A stretch of 48,595 nt of DNA from Hyphomonadaceae bacterium (GCA_021731005.1 JAKFYF010000046.1:1-48595), one strand, 5' to 3'. Positions 8,048-16,738 are shown, counted from the stretch's first letter. Numbers and translations are program-made. The notes: generated from the sequence alone by a model not told the origin.

Positions 8048-8218
8048 ATGGCGAATGCGCCTAAGAGAAAGCCTTGGACACCTGAAGATGTGAAGACCCT
8101 GAAGAAATTGGCCCGGCAAAAGACGGGCGCTGAGAAGATCGCCAAGACCTTGAAGCGTACTGCAGCAGCCGTTCGAAATAGGGCTGTGATCGAGCAGATA
8201 TCGCTTAGCACCCGTTGA
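8048..8218 (+). CDS. Small SANT/Myb-like helix-turn-helix protein
   Basis: 56 residues from ATG 8048. The pattern W-T-P-E-D...LKKLARQ...GAEKIAKTLKRTAAAVRNRA is a single SANT/Myb-like three-helix unit, seen as a stand-alone small protein in many alphaproteobacteria. The basic character and conserved Trp and RT-xx-AVR positions suggest DNA binding. No operon partner; a strong hairpin follows 10 bases after the stop. Family function is not known. Confidence 0.7.
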   Translation: MANAPKRKPWTPEDVKTLKKLARQKTGAEKIAKTLKRTAAAVRNRAVIEQISLSTR

Positions 8219-8227
8219 GAGAGATCA

Positions 8228-8257
8228 GGTGGCGGCGGCCCTGTTGTTGCCGCCACC
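8228..8257 (+). terminator. Perfect 9-bp stem hairpin after the SANT-like gene
   Basis: GGTGGCGGC (8228-8236) and GCCGCCACC (8249-8257) form a perfect stem with a 12-base loop, 10 bases downstream of the stop codon. There is no T-run after it, so it is either a non-canonical terminator or an RNA-stabilising hairpin. Confidence 0.55.
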
Positions 8258-8422
8258 GAGTCGCGCCGAGCGGCATTTTTCGGCGACGGCCTGCCTTAGC
8301 TCATGCAGCATTACGGGCGACAGGATTCGAGCGACCAAGCCGGTGGCGATTTTGTACGCTACGGCGTGCCGTGGCCCAGCACTTGGGTTTCGCGGCTGTC
8401 GGCGGGCGGCGGAGATGCGGCC

Positions 8423-8635
8423 TGCTTGCGCATCGAGGACGACGGCCCAGGTCTCAGCGAGGCGAGAGCGAGCGAAGCGCTCGAACGCGGCCGGCGTCTC
8501 GATGAAGCCGAACCAGGGCATGGATTGGGGCTGGCCATCGCGCGCGATGTGGCCGAGCTGAGCGGCGCCGAACTTCGCCTCGATCGCTCGCCCATCGGCG
8601 GTCTGCGCGCCGAAGTGCGCTGGGCGCGCACATGA
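8423..8635 (+). pseudogene. Remnant of a third PhoQ-like sensor kinase (ATPase end only)
   Basis: From about residue 41 of ORF 8303 the translation (RIEDDGPGLSEA, then RGRRLDEAEPGHGLGLAIARD, and LDRSPIGGLRAEVRW at the end) follows the last 70 residues of the two intact kinases at 859 and 5177. The upstream N box, H-box and sensor parts are absent; what precedes the match is unrelated sequence. It is thus the G1-G2 end of a lost paralogue that is more diverged than copies 1 and 2 are from each other, so an older event. Confidence 0.75.
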
Positions 8636-8667
8636 TTCATCAACAAGGAAAACGCGGACGTTAGCGA

Positions 8668-8961
8668 TCAGTCGCGAGGCAGCTCTCTGACTTCGACCGA
8701 ACCCCCGCATTCAAAAACGGGATTTCCTTCGACCAGTGCTTTCGCGGAAGCCAAATCCTTGGCTTTGACGCGGATATAGCCAACCAGATGGTTGCTTACT
8801 CGACCAGGGTTGCCATGCTTGCGCAGGACTTCGCCAGGACCAATTGAGCTGCCCCCTTCAAAAACATCCAAATTGCGAAGCTTGGCAAAATAAACTTCCC
8901 AAAGCTCATCCGACGCTTCACGAACGGCATCTGAGTGCATGAGCAAGATGTAGTCCGTCAT
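8668..8961 (-). CDS. YCII/DGPF-domain protein
   Basis: 97 residues from ATG 8961, which has AAGGAAGG just upstream; the longer ORF has no such site. The start MTDYILLMHSD and the ferredoxin-like pattern ending in a long helix (DLASAKALVEGNPVF) and a strand with VEVRELP fit the YCII-related/DGPF family, small dimeric alpha+beta barrels often near sigma factors or regulators. The exact role of the family is unsettled. Confidence 0.75.
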   Translation of the reverse strand: MTDYILLMHSDAVREASDELWEVYFAKLRNLDVFEGGSSIGPGEVLRKHGNPGRVSNHLVGYIRVKAKDLASAKALVEGNPVFECGGSVEVRELPRD

Positions 8962-9124
8962 CAAACGCCTTCCTTCCCTTTCGATCTGACTGAGCAATTT
9001 TTTGACACCCTGTAGCAGCAATGACAACCTCTGGGGACTAGCTGCCGTCAGCTTTTGAGTCCGACGCCAGTGGCGCTGCCTTGTCCAATTTCCGATCCGA
9101 TTTGCTCGTCCACGACCAAGGCAT

Positions 9125-9754
9125 TCAGCCGGGGGTGGCGAAGTAACCCATGACAAGGCGCGTGAGTTCGTCCTCAAACGCTGGCGAATTGAGGAAGTCG
9201 ACGCCCTCATAGGTAGCGGTGCGGATCACGCCATCGACGGCGCGCGTGAGCACGAAGAGGCCAATGTGCGAGGGGGCAGCGGCGCCCTTTGGCAGGATAT
9301 CACCGGCATGGGCCAGGATGATTTCGGCGACTTCATAAATCGGCCGCGCCATGTCTTCGCTGCCGCCGTTCGCGAACAACGTCTCCATCAGAATGCGGCG
9401 CACTTTGCTGCGCGTGCCGTAACCCTTAGTGAGCGCGCGAATCGCACGCCGCACCGGGTGCACGTCTGCTGCTCCTTCGCCGCGCGTGAGGGCCGCGAAG
9501 ACGCGATCGCGCACCTGGTCCAGTTCGCGACGCGCCATGGCGAGCAGGATCGCGTCCTTGTTGGGAAAGTACCCATAGAGGCCGCCGACGCTGATGCCGG
9601 CGACTTCGGCGATGCGGTTTGTGTTGAGCCCGGCCCGGCCATCGGATGCCAATATGCGAGCCGTGGCCTCGAAAATCACGTCCACGGTTTCCCGGGAGCC
9701 GGCACGCTGAGGCGTACGGCGCGGAATTCGTGGGGTTTTTGCGGGTCTTGTCAC
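9125..9754 (-). CDS. TetR-family transcriptional regulator
   Basis: About 209 residues if GTG 9754 is the start; the longer ORF would run across the operator-like palindrome into the divergent gene. The N-terminal helix-turn-helix is classical: ILASDGRAGLNTNRIAEVAGISVGGLYGYFPNKDAIL. The C-terminal ligand domain is all helical. It is divergent from a beta-lactamase-like hydrolase gene with a 19-bp palindrome between them, so autorepression and control of the hydrolase are likely. Confidence 0.9.
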   Translation of the reverse strand: MTRPAKTPRIPRRTPQRAGSRETVDVIFEATARILASDGRAGLNTNRIAEVAGISVGGLYGYFPNKDAILLAMARRELDQVRDRVFAALTRGEGAADVHPVRRAIRALTKGYGTRSKVRRILMETLFANGGSEDMARPIYEVAEIILAHAGDILPKGAAAPSHIGLFVLTRAVDGVIRTATYEGVDFLNSPAFEDELTRLVMGYFATPG

Positions 9755-9789
9755 GAGGGCTGTCTCCCAGAGCCCGTACGAGTACGAGA

Positions 9790-9808
9790 ATACGAGCTTT
9801 GCTCGTAT
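9790..9808. promoter_or_regulatory. Palindromic operator ATACGAGC-TTT-GCTCGTAT
   Basis: Perfect inverted repeat with 8-bp arms and a 3-bp centre, between the TetR gene and the divergent hydrolase. Two additional half-sites (GTACGAG, TACGAG) stand immediately to the left from 9774 on. Location and symmetry fit a TetR dimer site that would overlap both promoters. Confidence 0.7.
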
Positions 9809-9853
9809 ATGGTGAAACGGGCGGCGTCGAACCCTACCGCCAAGGAGGCGAAC

Positions 9854-11215
9854 ATGAGTCCGCATTTGATGGCGCCTACAGCTGCCTTGTTCTGCCTTTG
9901 CGCCTGCGCCAGCGGCCCGATCGCCTTGCTGCGCGAAGCTACGGGCTCCGTGAGCCAAAATCTCTGCACGAAAACATTGGCCTCTAGCCTTTCACCCGAT
10001 GAGGTGATGCGCGACCATCTGCTCTCGGAGCCTGGCATGGGCGCGATCGCGTGGGGCTTGCGCTATGAGGTCGACCACGAGGGCCAAGAAGTGCGCGCCA
10101 GCGTGTTCGGTGGGTGGCCGAGCCGCTCGGTGTTTCGCGAAGGCCGTGGCTGCACGCTTGTGTATCCCGGTGACGCCGCGCCGCAAGCCTTGACGCCGTT
10201 GGCTCACGCACCGGCTCTATTGCCGGATATCGCGGACGGCATTGCGCCCCAAGATGCGCGTCTCATCGCTGCGCTTGATGCTGCATTCGTAGAACCGGAG
10301 CACGGCGCGCCGCGCAATACGCAGGCGGTGGTGGTCGTGCGCGGCGGGCGCATCATCGCTGAACGCTACGCCCCGGGACTGAACGCGGAAACCGCATTGC
10401 TCAGCCACTCGGTTGCGAAGTCGGTGGTGAACGCGCTCGTCGGCGTGCTGGTGCGCGACGGAGAGATGCGCGTTGACGATCCGGCGCCGGTGGATCTCTG
10501 GCGAGGCGATGAGCGCGGCGCCATCACCATCGACAATCTCTTGCGTATGAACGCGGGGCTCGGTTTCGATGAAGGCGGCGGCGCCAGCATCGCCACGCAC
10601 ATTTGGTACACCGAGCCCGACATGGCGCTGGCCGCCGGGCGCGCCGAACTGGAAACAACGCCCGGCGCGCAATGGGGTTATTGCAGCCGTTGCTACCTCC
10701 TACTGTCGCGCGCGATTGGCGATTCCGTCGGCGGGGGGGCGCAAGGCGTTCGCGATTTTGCGCAGCGCGAAGTCTTCGATCCGCTGGGTATGCACAGCGT
10801 GACGCTTGAATTCGATGCGTCGGGTACGATGATGGGGGCCAATTCCATGTTGGCGACGCCCCGCGATTGGGCGCGGTTTGGCTTGCTCTATTTGCACGAC
10901 GGCGTTGTGGGCGAGCGACGGATCTTGCCCGAGGGCTGGGTTGAGTACTCAACACGGCCGACTGACGCTGCCGGCTACGGGGCGGGTTTCTGGCTCAACA
11001 CCACCGACGCCGAGATCGCGGATTGGCACATGCGCTGGGGCATTCCAGGCGCGCCACGCGATGCGTACATGGCGCGGGGCTACATGGGGCAATACGTTGT
11101 GATCGTGCCGTCGGAGGACGTGGTAGTGGTTCGGTTCGGCCAGTCCCACGCGCGCGCAAGTGATGTCGCCAGCGTGGGCCAGTTGGTGCGCGACGTGATC
11201 GCGGCGCAGCCCTAG
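9854..11215 (+). CDS. Serine beta-lactamase/penicillin-binding-protein-like hydrolase
   Basis: 453 residues from ATG 9854, with AAGGAGG 5 bases upstream; the ORF-track start at 9266 is antisense to the TetR gene. The N terminus is hydrophobic and Cys-rich (ALFCLCACASG), probably an export or lipoprotein signal. The class C beta-lactamase/esterase signature is present: the S-x-x-K motif SVAK with Ser186 and Lys189, the Tyr motif in WGYCSRCYLLLS, and the FDPLGM and FGLLYLHDG segments of this family. Members hydrolyse beta-lactams, D-amino peptides or esters. Regulated, in all likelihood, by the divergent TetR. Which substrate cannot be decided. Confidence 0.85.
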   Translation: MSPHLMAPTAALFCLCACASGPIALLREATGSVSQNLCTKTLASSLSPDEVMRDHLLSEPGMGAIAWGLRYEVDHEGQEVRASVFGGWPSRSVFREGRGCTLVYPGDAAPQALTPLAHAPALLPDIADGIAPQDARLIAALDAAFVEPEHGAPRNTQAVVVVRGGRIIAERYAPGLNAETALLSHSVAKSVVNALVGVLVRDGEMRVDDPAPVDLWRGDERGAITIDNLLRMNAGLGFDEGGGASIATHIWYTEPDMALAAGRAELETTPGAQWGYCSRCYLLLSRAIGDSVGGGAQGVRDFAQREVFDPLGMHSVTLEFDASGTMMGANSMLATPRDWARFGLLYLHDGVVGERRILPEGWVEYSTRPTDAAGYGAGFWLNTTDAEIADWHMRWGIPGAPRDAYMARGYMGQYVVIVPSEDVVVVRFGQSHARASDVASVGQLVRDVIAAQP

Positions 11216-11294
11216 GGTGTCCCAAACGCCAATCCAGCTGCGATCGCTGTCATCGTGGCGCTAAGCCACAGGCCGGATTGAATCGAGCAAGTCG

Positions 11295-11403
11295 CTAAAA
11301 TTCCTCCTTGTCTGAGCGATACGAGCGCTCGACTTTTCCATTCAATTGCGGGGTTCGGCCCTTGATGTAAGCGTGACGAGTGCCAGGACTTCGAGGCGAG
11401 CCA
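11295..11403 (-). pseudogene. Remnant of an IS481-family transposase (integrase core end)
   Basis: In the leftward strand, a frame not in the ORF track reads RHAYIKGRTPQLNGKV followed by ERSYRSDKEEF and then TAG. This is the block around the third acidic residue of IS481-type integrase cores (usually a Tyr follows EEF, here a stop). Nothing else of the element, such as inverted repeats or the other catalytic residues, can be recognised in 11216-11505. An old degraded insertion. Confidence 0.65.
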
Positions 11404-11505
11404 ATCCCGCGGAATCTTGAGTGACCGCTCGCGGCGCGATTTCACGCCCTTGCCGCCGGTGCTTTGATGATTGACCGACTTGGAGAGGGCCGGGTCAATC
11501 GCAAA

Positions 11506-12600
11506 TCAACCGCGCCAGGGATATTCGAGGTTGAGCGCGGCGAATCTTGCGGTTGCCGGTCCGTATCGGGCGGAGATGTCCTCTAGCGCGGCGCTCAAGC
11601 CCCGCACCGGCAGGGTGCCCGTGATTGGCGCCAACATGTGATCGATGCCCGCTATCGGGGAGGGAACAAGTTCAAGTCCGCGCATCGTCGTGATCGGAGT
11701 CTCAGCAACGGCAAAGGCGCTAGAATGATAGGTTTCGGAGTACACATCCGTCACCAGAGCGAGCGATATCTCATCGACACCATCGGCGACTGGCACGCCG
11801 AACCGTTCCTGGTTCCAGAAAACGGCGCGATTGCGGAGCGCGGTCCATATTGCGCCGCCCGACAATTGAAAGGCCGCGCTGTCATGCTCGGCGGTCCAAG
11901 TTGAGACCCCCATCTGGCCTGCAAGCGCGGACGCGGCGTCCATCCCGCCGATGGCTTCGACCAATGTCAGTGAGAATGGAATAGATGCGGATATTCCCGT
12001 CGTCGTCGCGACCCTCCGGTCAATGACGTAGCGGCGATCCCGCACCCAGCGCATGTTCGGGTTGGCGCGCTGGAGTTCGTCAATGCGATACCAGTGCGTA
12101 GTGGCGCGCCGGCCATCGATCAGGCCCGCCTTCGACAAGACCAGCGCCCCTGCGCATATGGAGCAGACGACCGCGCCTTTGCCGCTTTGCACCTTAATCC
12201 AGTCAAGGATCGCTGGATCGTCATCCCGGTGCATGGCGGGCACGATCACGTAGTCGGCGCCGTCGGGCCAACGGGCGTCGAAGCCGGCGAGATCCATCTG
12301 CGGGCGGATGTTCAAGGCAGGCATCAAGGGCATCACCGCCATCGTCGGAGAGACGACCAGCACTTCCGCCAAGCCAGACTGACGAAGCACTCCATAGGGG
12401 ACGATAAGATCGGTTGTTTCCGCGCCGCCTGGCGATCCCAGCACGGCAATCACCGGGCGAGCGCGCTTGGGCGGGCGGAGTGCGGCCAAGGTCTCGGCGC
12501 GCTCGTTTGCATCCGGCGGATCGGGCGCAGCGCCGGTTGCGGCGGCGGCGCAGGCAACAAGGCCGAGCGGGCCAGCCAGGAAGAACTCTCTGCGATGCAT
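11506..12600 (-). CDS. Exported DJ-1/PfpI-family protein
   Basis: 364 residues from ATG 12600, where a signal sequence starts (RREFFLAGPLGLVACAAAATG, with a possible lipobox Cys). The first half is a DJ-1/PfpI domain: VIAVLGSPGG start, nucleophile elbow VVCSICAGALVLSKAGLIDG with the reactive Cys, and RRATTHW. The second half (about 220-364) is a less typical extension without recognised motif. It is divergent from a GlxA-type regulator whose DJ-1 domain shares the same ICAGA/VCTGA and DGRRATTHW blocks, so the two are paralogues. Reactive-Cys proteins of this kind are hydrolases, amidases or chaperone-like; the substrate is unknown. Confidence 0.8.
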   Translation of the reverse strand: MHRREFFLAGPLGLVACAAAATGAAPDPPDANERAETLAALRPPKRARPVIAVLGSPGGAETTDLIVPYGVLRQSGLAEVLVVSPTMAVMPLMPALNIRPQMDLAGFDARWPDGADYVIVPAMHRDDDPAILDWIKVQSGKGAVVCSICAGALVLSKAGLIDGRRATTHWYRIDELQRANPNMRWVRDRRYVIDRRVATTTGISASIPFSLTLVEAIGGMDAASALAGQMGVSTWTAEHDSAAFQLSGGAIWTALRNRAVFWNQERFGVPVADGVDEISLALVTDVYSETYHSSAFAVAETPITTMRGLELVPSPIAGIDHMLAPITGTLPVRGLSAALEDISARYGPATARFAALNLEYPWRG

Positions 12601-12677
12601 GATCGCCTCCGATTTCGGTTGCCTTTTTGACACCGTCTAGACTTGACCGAAATGACAAGAACACCGCATATTCTGCC

Positions 12678-13688
12678 ATGCCCAAGAAAGCGCCGCCCAT
12701 CGTTCTGGTTGTCTTCGACGGCGTGGAGCCGCTTGATGTGTCGGGCCCCGCCAGCGTGTTCACGCGAGCGAAGCGGCACCGCCTTCAAGCGCCGGAAATC
12801 ATCATCGCTTCGCCCCGCGGCGGCGAGGTGCAGACGAGCGCTGGCTTTGCTCTGGCGAACACCAGGCGGCTCGCGAGCCTGAGAGGCCGTTTCGATACGA
12901 TTCTTGTGGCGGGCGGCGACGAAGCCTCACTCAGCCGCGCCATTCTCGACGAAGGGCTCGGCAGATGGTTGGCGCGGTCGGCGAAGTCAGCGCGCCGTAT
13001 CGGCAGCGTTTGCACCGGCGCCTTCGTGCTCGCGGCCGCAGGCTTGCTTGATGGACGCCGCGCAACGACACACTGGAACGCATGCGAAGATCTGCAACGG
13101 CGCTTCCCCAACGTGGCGGTCGAGCCGGACGCGATTCATGTGATTGACGGTGCCGTCTGTACATCCGCGGGTGTGAGCGCGGGGATCGATCTCGCACTCG
13201 CGCTGGTCGAAGCCGATTTTGGCGGCGACGTCGCCGCGCAGATCTCGCGTGAACTTGTGCTGTTTCTGCGCCGGCCGGGCGGCCAGTCGCAATTCAGCGT
13301 CGGCGCCTCTGCACAACACAACGCCGGCGACCGGATGCGGGCGGTTGTTTCATGGATCGTGGAGCATGCGCACGCGGATCTGAGCGTGCCTACATTGGCG
13401 CTGCGCGCCGGAATGAGTGAACGCAATTTCGCGCGAGTCTTTTCACGCGAGACCGGCGTGTCCCCAGCCCGGTTCGTTCTGAACGCTCGGCTGGATCACG
13501 CCAAGCTCCTGCTTGAGACCACGACATGGCCGCTCGAACGCGTCGCCGAACGCGCGGGGCTGGGCTCGATTGACAGTCTGCAGCGGCTTTTTCGCGCGAG
13601 CGTCGGCGTGACCCCCAGCGACTACCGGGCGCGCTTCGCGCGCAAGAAGCCAGCCGCCAGTTCGATCATGCGCGATTCGGTTCAATGA
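12678..13688 (+). CDS. GlxA-type AraC-family regulator with DJ-1/PfpI domain
   Basis: 336 residues from ATG 12678 (the ORF track uses a TTG 51 bases earlier). The N-terminal DJ-1/PfpI-like sensor domain (IVLVVFDGVEPLDVSGPASVF, VCTGAFVLAAAGLLDGRRAT) is followed by a C-terminal AraC double helix-turn-helix, ending with LFRASVGVTPSDYRARFA. This is the GlxA family layout, regulators often of amine or amino-acid-derivative metabolism. It points away from the exported DJ-1 protein, with 77 bases between the starts, so one likely regulates the other. Confidence 0.92.
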   Translation: MPKKAPPIVLVVFDGVEPLDVSGPASVFTRAKRHRLQAPEIIIASPRGGEVQTSAGFALANTRRLASLRGRFDTILVAGGDEASLSRAILDEGLGRWLARSAKSARRIGSVCTGAFVLAAAGLLDGRRATTHWNACEDLQRRFPNVAVEPDAIHVIDGAVCTSAGVSAGIDLALALVEADFGGDVAAQISRELVLFLRRPGGQSQFSVGASAQHNAGDRMRAVVSWIVEHAHADLSVPTLALRAGMSERNFARVFSRETGVSPARFVLNARLDHAKLLLETTTWPLERVAERAGLGSIDSLQRLFRASVGVTPSDYRARFARKKPAASSIMRDSVQ

Positions 13689-13801
13689 CCGGCTCCGGCG
13701 ATGGCGTGCCGTAGTGCCCGCGACATTGCCGAGCGCAGGATTGTACCGACACCGCCCTTCGTAACAAAATCGAGTTGGGTGTAGGTCGCCGAGTACGCAG
13801 G

Positions 13802-14092
13802 CTAGTTGAGTTTGCGCCAGGTTGTCGCCAGCGCGACCAGCGCGAGGAATAGCACAGTGATGCCGCCCAGTTGGACTGTCGCCCACGGCCCTTTGAGGCG
13901 GAGCACGACCGCGTAAAGCGCATCGCGCAAGGAGGCATTGTCTTGCGCGCCGGCGGTCACGAGTGCGCCGTAGACGCCACCGGTACTCGCAACAACGGAC
14001 GCGTCGCCGATGTTCGCAAGAACGATAAAGCCCGCACCAAGGATGGCGAGAAGCGCCAGCAAAACCAAAAGGAGCGTCCTCGTCTGGCGCAT
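13802..14092 (-). CDS. Two-helix small membrane protein, copy 1
   Basis: 96 residues: an N-terminal membrane helix (LLLVLLALLAILGAGFIVLA), a 35-residue loop with GDASVVAS and GVYGALVTAGAQDN, and a second helix (TVQLGGITVLFLALVALA). No family recognised. It is almost identical to the protein at 19324-19614, and the 30 or so bases upstream of its start (GCCGTTTTCGGTAAACG on the plus strand) are also conserved. The start has a GAGGGAG ribosome site. Confidence 0.7.
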   Translation of the reverse strand: MRQTRTLLLVLLALLAILGAGFIVLANIGDASVVASTGGVYGALVTAGAQDNASLRDALYAVVLRLKGPWATVQLGGITVLFLALVALATTWRKLN

Positions 14093-14511
14093 GCTCCCTC
14101 ACTATGCCGTTTTCGGTAAACGAATTGCTCAAGGACGGGATCGAGCTACGGGCAACGGCGGATCGCGGCGAGAGTGGGCCGTCGCTGTCTCCGAGGTTTA
14201 CATCGTCCCCGCAGATCTTAATTCCGAGCGCATTGACCCGACCACAAAACACGCTGCAAGCGCCAATTTGAGGACGAGGTGGGCAAGGCTCTGTAACCGG
14301 CCGGTGGCCAAGACAGTGGGGTGCGCGGTGCGCACCTCATAGTTCGTTCACCACGCCCTGCGGGCGGTATTTTTATGCCCTGAATGTAGAACGCGAGCCA
14401 TCTGTATCTGTTCGCTGAGTGTCCTCGCACGATGAAGAATCTCTTATTGGCGAGGCTCCAGCCCGTTGCTTGTGCCAGCGCCTGGACCCCGGGCGCTGCT
14501 GGATCGAACCC
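14093..14511. other. Gene-free spacer upstream of an orphan kinase
   Basis: About 420 bases. The first 35 bases are the conserved upstream region of the duplicated small membrane protein. The rest has only short unsupported ORFs. It must contain the promoter for the rightward kinase, but I cannot pick out an unambiguous one. Confidence 0.45.
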
Positions 14512-15930
14512 ATGAAGGCTCAGGAACTAGAGCGCCGCCACCTTGCTGCTGGGGTGCGCCGTCTGATCGAAATTGCCTGGACCGGCCACCGGCCGATGCG
14601 GGTGGCCTCGACCGTCCTTGTGCCGTTAGTGGTGGCCCTCGCGACGCCCGGTTACTGGTGGATTCTCTGCGCCGCCTCAACGCTCGCAGGCTTAGCCATG
14701 GAAGTGATCTTGTATCGCTGGTTGGGCGAGGTTGAAGCCAGCCTGGATGGCCTCAAACTAACGGCGACGCGCAAAATCCAGGCCCAGGTCATCGCCGCCA
14801 CTGCGGCCATTGTAACAGTGTATTGCCTGCCGTACGTCGGCCTCGCCTTCTCGCCTGCGCCGGGGCCAGCGGTCGGCTTCATGTTCGCCGCGGGTGCTGC
14901 GATCGTGCTTGCGAGCCAGCACGTAATGACGCGCAACATGATCTATTACACTATCCCGGTCGTTGCTGTTGGGCTTGTCGCTAACGGCGCAGCCATGGGC
15001 GGCGCCGGGCATGGCCTGTTGCTGGGCCTGATGGGCTTGATCGTCACCGGCAACGCCATCGCGCTGGCGAAAGGGGGTGCACGCTCGTTCAGCGCCCTGG
15101 TTGACGCTCAACTCGCCTCAGAGCGCGATGCCGCAGAGCTTGAGATGCGCGTTGAAGAGCGTACCGCGGAGCTGGCGACCGCGATGCAACGCGCGGAGGA
15201 CGCGAGCCGCGCCAAATCAGCGTTCCTCGCGAACATGAGTCATGAATTACGGACTCCGCTGAATGCCGTAATTGGCTATGCGGAGATTGTAGACGAGGAT
15301 TTGAAAAGTGGTGACATTGCGGAGAGCTCAGAGGATGTCCAAAAGATCCGCGGTGCTGCGCGGCATCTCTTGTTGCTTATCGAGGAGGTGCTCGATCTGT
15401 CCAAGATCGAAGCCGGCAAATTGAACGTCACGCACGAGCAGCTAGAGGCATCAATCATGGCCGGCCAGGCAATTGCGATGGTGGCGCCCGCCGCGGAGAA
15501 AAACGGCGTTGTTTGCGACCTCGTTGTTGAGCCTGACGCGAATACGTTCGTTGGCGATCCAAAGCGCGTGCAGCAGTGCCTGATGAACTTGCTCTCGAAC
15601 GCAGTGAAGTTCTCACCGAATGGGCGCGTGCTGTTGCATTTGACTCGCGCCAATTACAGAGATGCGGACGTCTTGTGCTTTGCGGTGCATGACACAGGCG
15701 TCGGCATAGGCGGGGCCGACCTCGCGCGCTTGTTCCAGCCGTTTGTGCAAGTCGACGCCAGCAAGAAACGCGCTCATGACGGCGCGGGTCTTGGTCTCGC
15801 TATCACGCGTCGGCTGGCTCGGCTGATGGGTGGGGATGTGATCGCAGAGAGTGAGTTCGGGCGTGGTTCGGTGTTTTCGCTTTATCTCCCGATCGAACTC
15901 TCGGACGGCGGCGCGCGCATCGCTGCCTGA
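14512..15930 (+). CDS. Membrane histidine kinase (orphan)
   Basis: 472 residues from ATG 14512; an in-frame GTG at 14419 would add 31 residues that look non-native. The N-terminal 180 residues contain about six hydrophobic helices. A coiled segment (LEMRVEERTAELATAMQRAEDASRAK) leads to HisKA with His244 in NMSHELRTPLNAVIGYAE, then HATPase with N box NLLSNAVKFS, VHDTGVGIG and HDGAGLGLAITRRLARLMGG. No receiver domain and no regulator gene adjacent, so its partner is elsewhere. The multi-helix input resembles membrane-embedded sensors without a periplasmic domain. Confidence 0.9.
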   Translation: MKAQELERRHLAAGVRRLIEIAWTGHRPMRVASTVLVPLVVALATPGYWWILCAASTLAGLAMEVILYRWLGEVEASLDGLKLTATRKIQAQVIAATAAIVTVYCLPYVGLAFSPAPGPAVGFMFAAGAAIVLASQHVMTRNMIYYTIPVVAVGLVANGAAMGGAGHGLLLGLMGLIVTGNAIALAKGGARSFSALVDAQLASERDAAELEMRVEERTAELATAMQRAEDASRAKSAFLANMSHELRTPLNAVIGYAEIVDEDLKSGDIAESSEDVQKIRGAARHLLLLIEEVLDLSKIEAGKLNVTHEQLEASIMAGQAIAMVAPAAEKNGVVCDLVVEPDANTFVGDPKRVQQCLMNLLSNAVKFSPNGRVLLHLTRANYRDADVLCFAVHDTGVGIGGADLARLFQPFVQVDASKKRAHDGAGLGLAITRRLARLMGGDVIAESEFGRGSVFSLYLPIELSDGGARIAA

Positions 15931-16062
15931 GTCCTGCCCAAGGTTTGCCTTCGCTGCGCAGACATGCGAACGACGACTTACGGCGATCATAGGCCGCTGA
16001 CGCTGCAGCGGCGCCACCGGCCGCTATCGAGCGAGCAGGACTATGCGAAAATTTTGCGCGCC

Positions 16063-16485
16063 TCAGTCGGCCGTGTAGGGGTGGGCGCGGATAGTTGTCA
16101 CCGGTCCCGCGAAGCACTCTGTCATGCGCGCGGTCCATCCGCTTGGGAATGCCCGTTGTTGCCACCGCATTTCGAACCGGCCCCAAGTGTAGCTTGTGGT
16201 TCCATCGACAGCGGTGAGGCCGGCAGAGCACTGGCCGGCGGCAGGCCCATCTGTCCGCACAAGCCAGTACCCGGTCATAACCCTGCGGTTCTCGATGTTG
16301 CCTGGGAGGCCCTCCACATACATTTTCACTGTCCGGCCCGTGGGCGCCTGATACGCGAAGACCGAGGTGTCGTTGACGTCGGTTTCCCAAACGATCCTGC
16401 CTACTTCGCGGGAGGTCCAAACCTCGTCCGCCATTGCGGGCGTTGCGAACAAAGCAGCAGCAATTGCTAACAAGAAACGACGCAC
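16063..16485 (-). CDS. Secreted hypothetical protein
   Basis: 140 residues with signal peptide RRFLLAIAAALFATPAMA. The start is GTG 16485 with GGAGG at ideal spacing. The mature part has two Cys and many Trp/Tyr (YWLVRTDG, TWGRFEMRWQQ) and ends in TIRAHPYTAD; it looks like a small beta-rich periplasmic or extracellular domain. No family recognised. Confidence 0.65.
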   Translation of the reverse strand: MRRFLLAIAAALFATPAMADEVWTSREVGRIVWETDVNDTSVFAYQAPTGRTVKMYVEGLPGNIENRRVMTGYWLVRTDGPAAGQCSAGLTAVDGTTSYTWGRFEMRWQQRAFPSGWTARMTECFAGPVTTIRAHPYTAD

Positions 16486-16619
16486 GCTTCCTCCACTGCG
16501 AGCTGAACTCCTGCGGCAGAGCCGACAGGAGGGACACTAGAAGGTCCCCGTGAAGCTGTCATGTCGCTCGTAAGCGGCTGGAAACGGCGATCTCCTGCCG
16601 GTCTCCGCGAAATGTGATC

Positions 16620-16690
16620 AATGTCGCGTCTTGAGCGCGCCAGTCATTCGAAGAAAGTTACAAGGGGGCGGGGCGTGGCCCTTTGCTGCC
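16620..16690 (+). repeat. Interspersed intergenic repeat, copy 3
   Basis: The block ATGTCGCGTCTTGAGCGCG followed by CCAGTCATTCGAAGAAA recurs with few changes at 30528-30600, and aligns more loosely with the copies at 31995, 41254 and 45235. It lies in the gap between two leftward genes. Confidence 0.6.
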
Positions 16691-16738
16691 CATCACGCTG
16701 AACGGCACCGTTTGCGTCGCACGGCACCTTTGAACACG

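Noticed and set aside
9266-9853. N-terminal extension of the beta-lactamase-like ORF
   Set aside because: Antisense to the TetR gene; a strong ribosome site stands before ATG 9854.
14419-14511. GTG 14419 as start of the orphan kinase
   Set aside because: The added 31 residues look non-native and no ribosome site is clear there; ATG 14512 begins a normal kinase N terminus.
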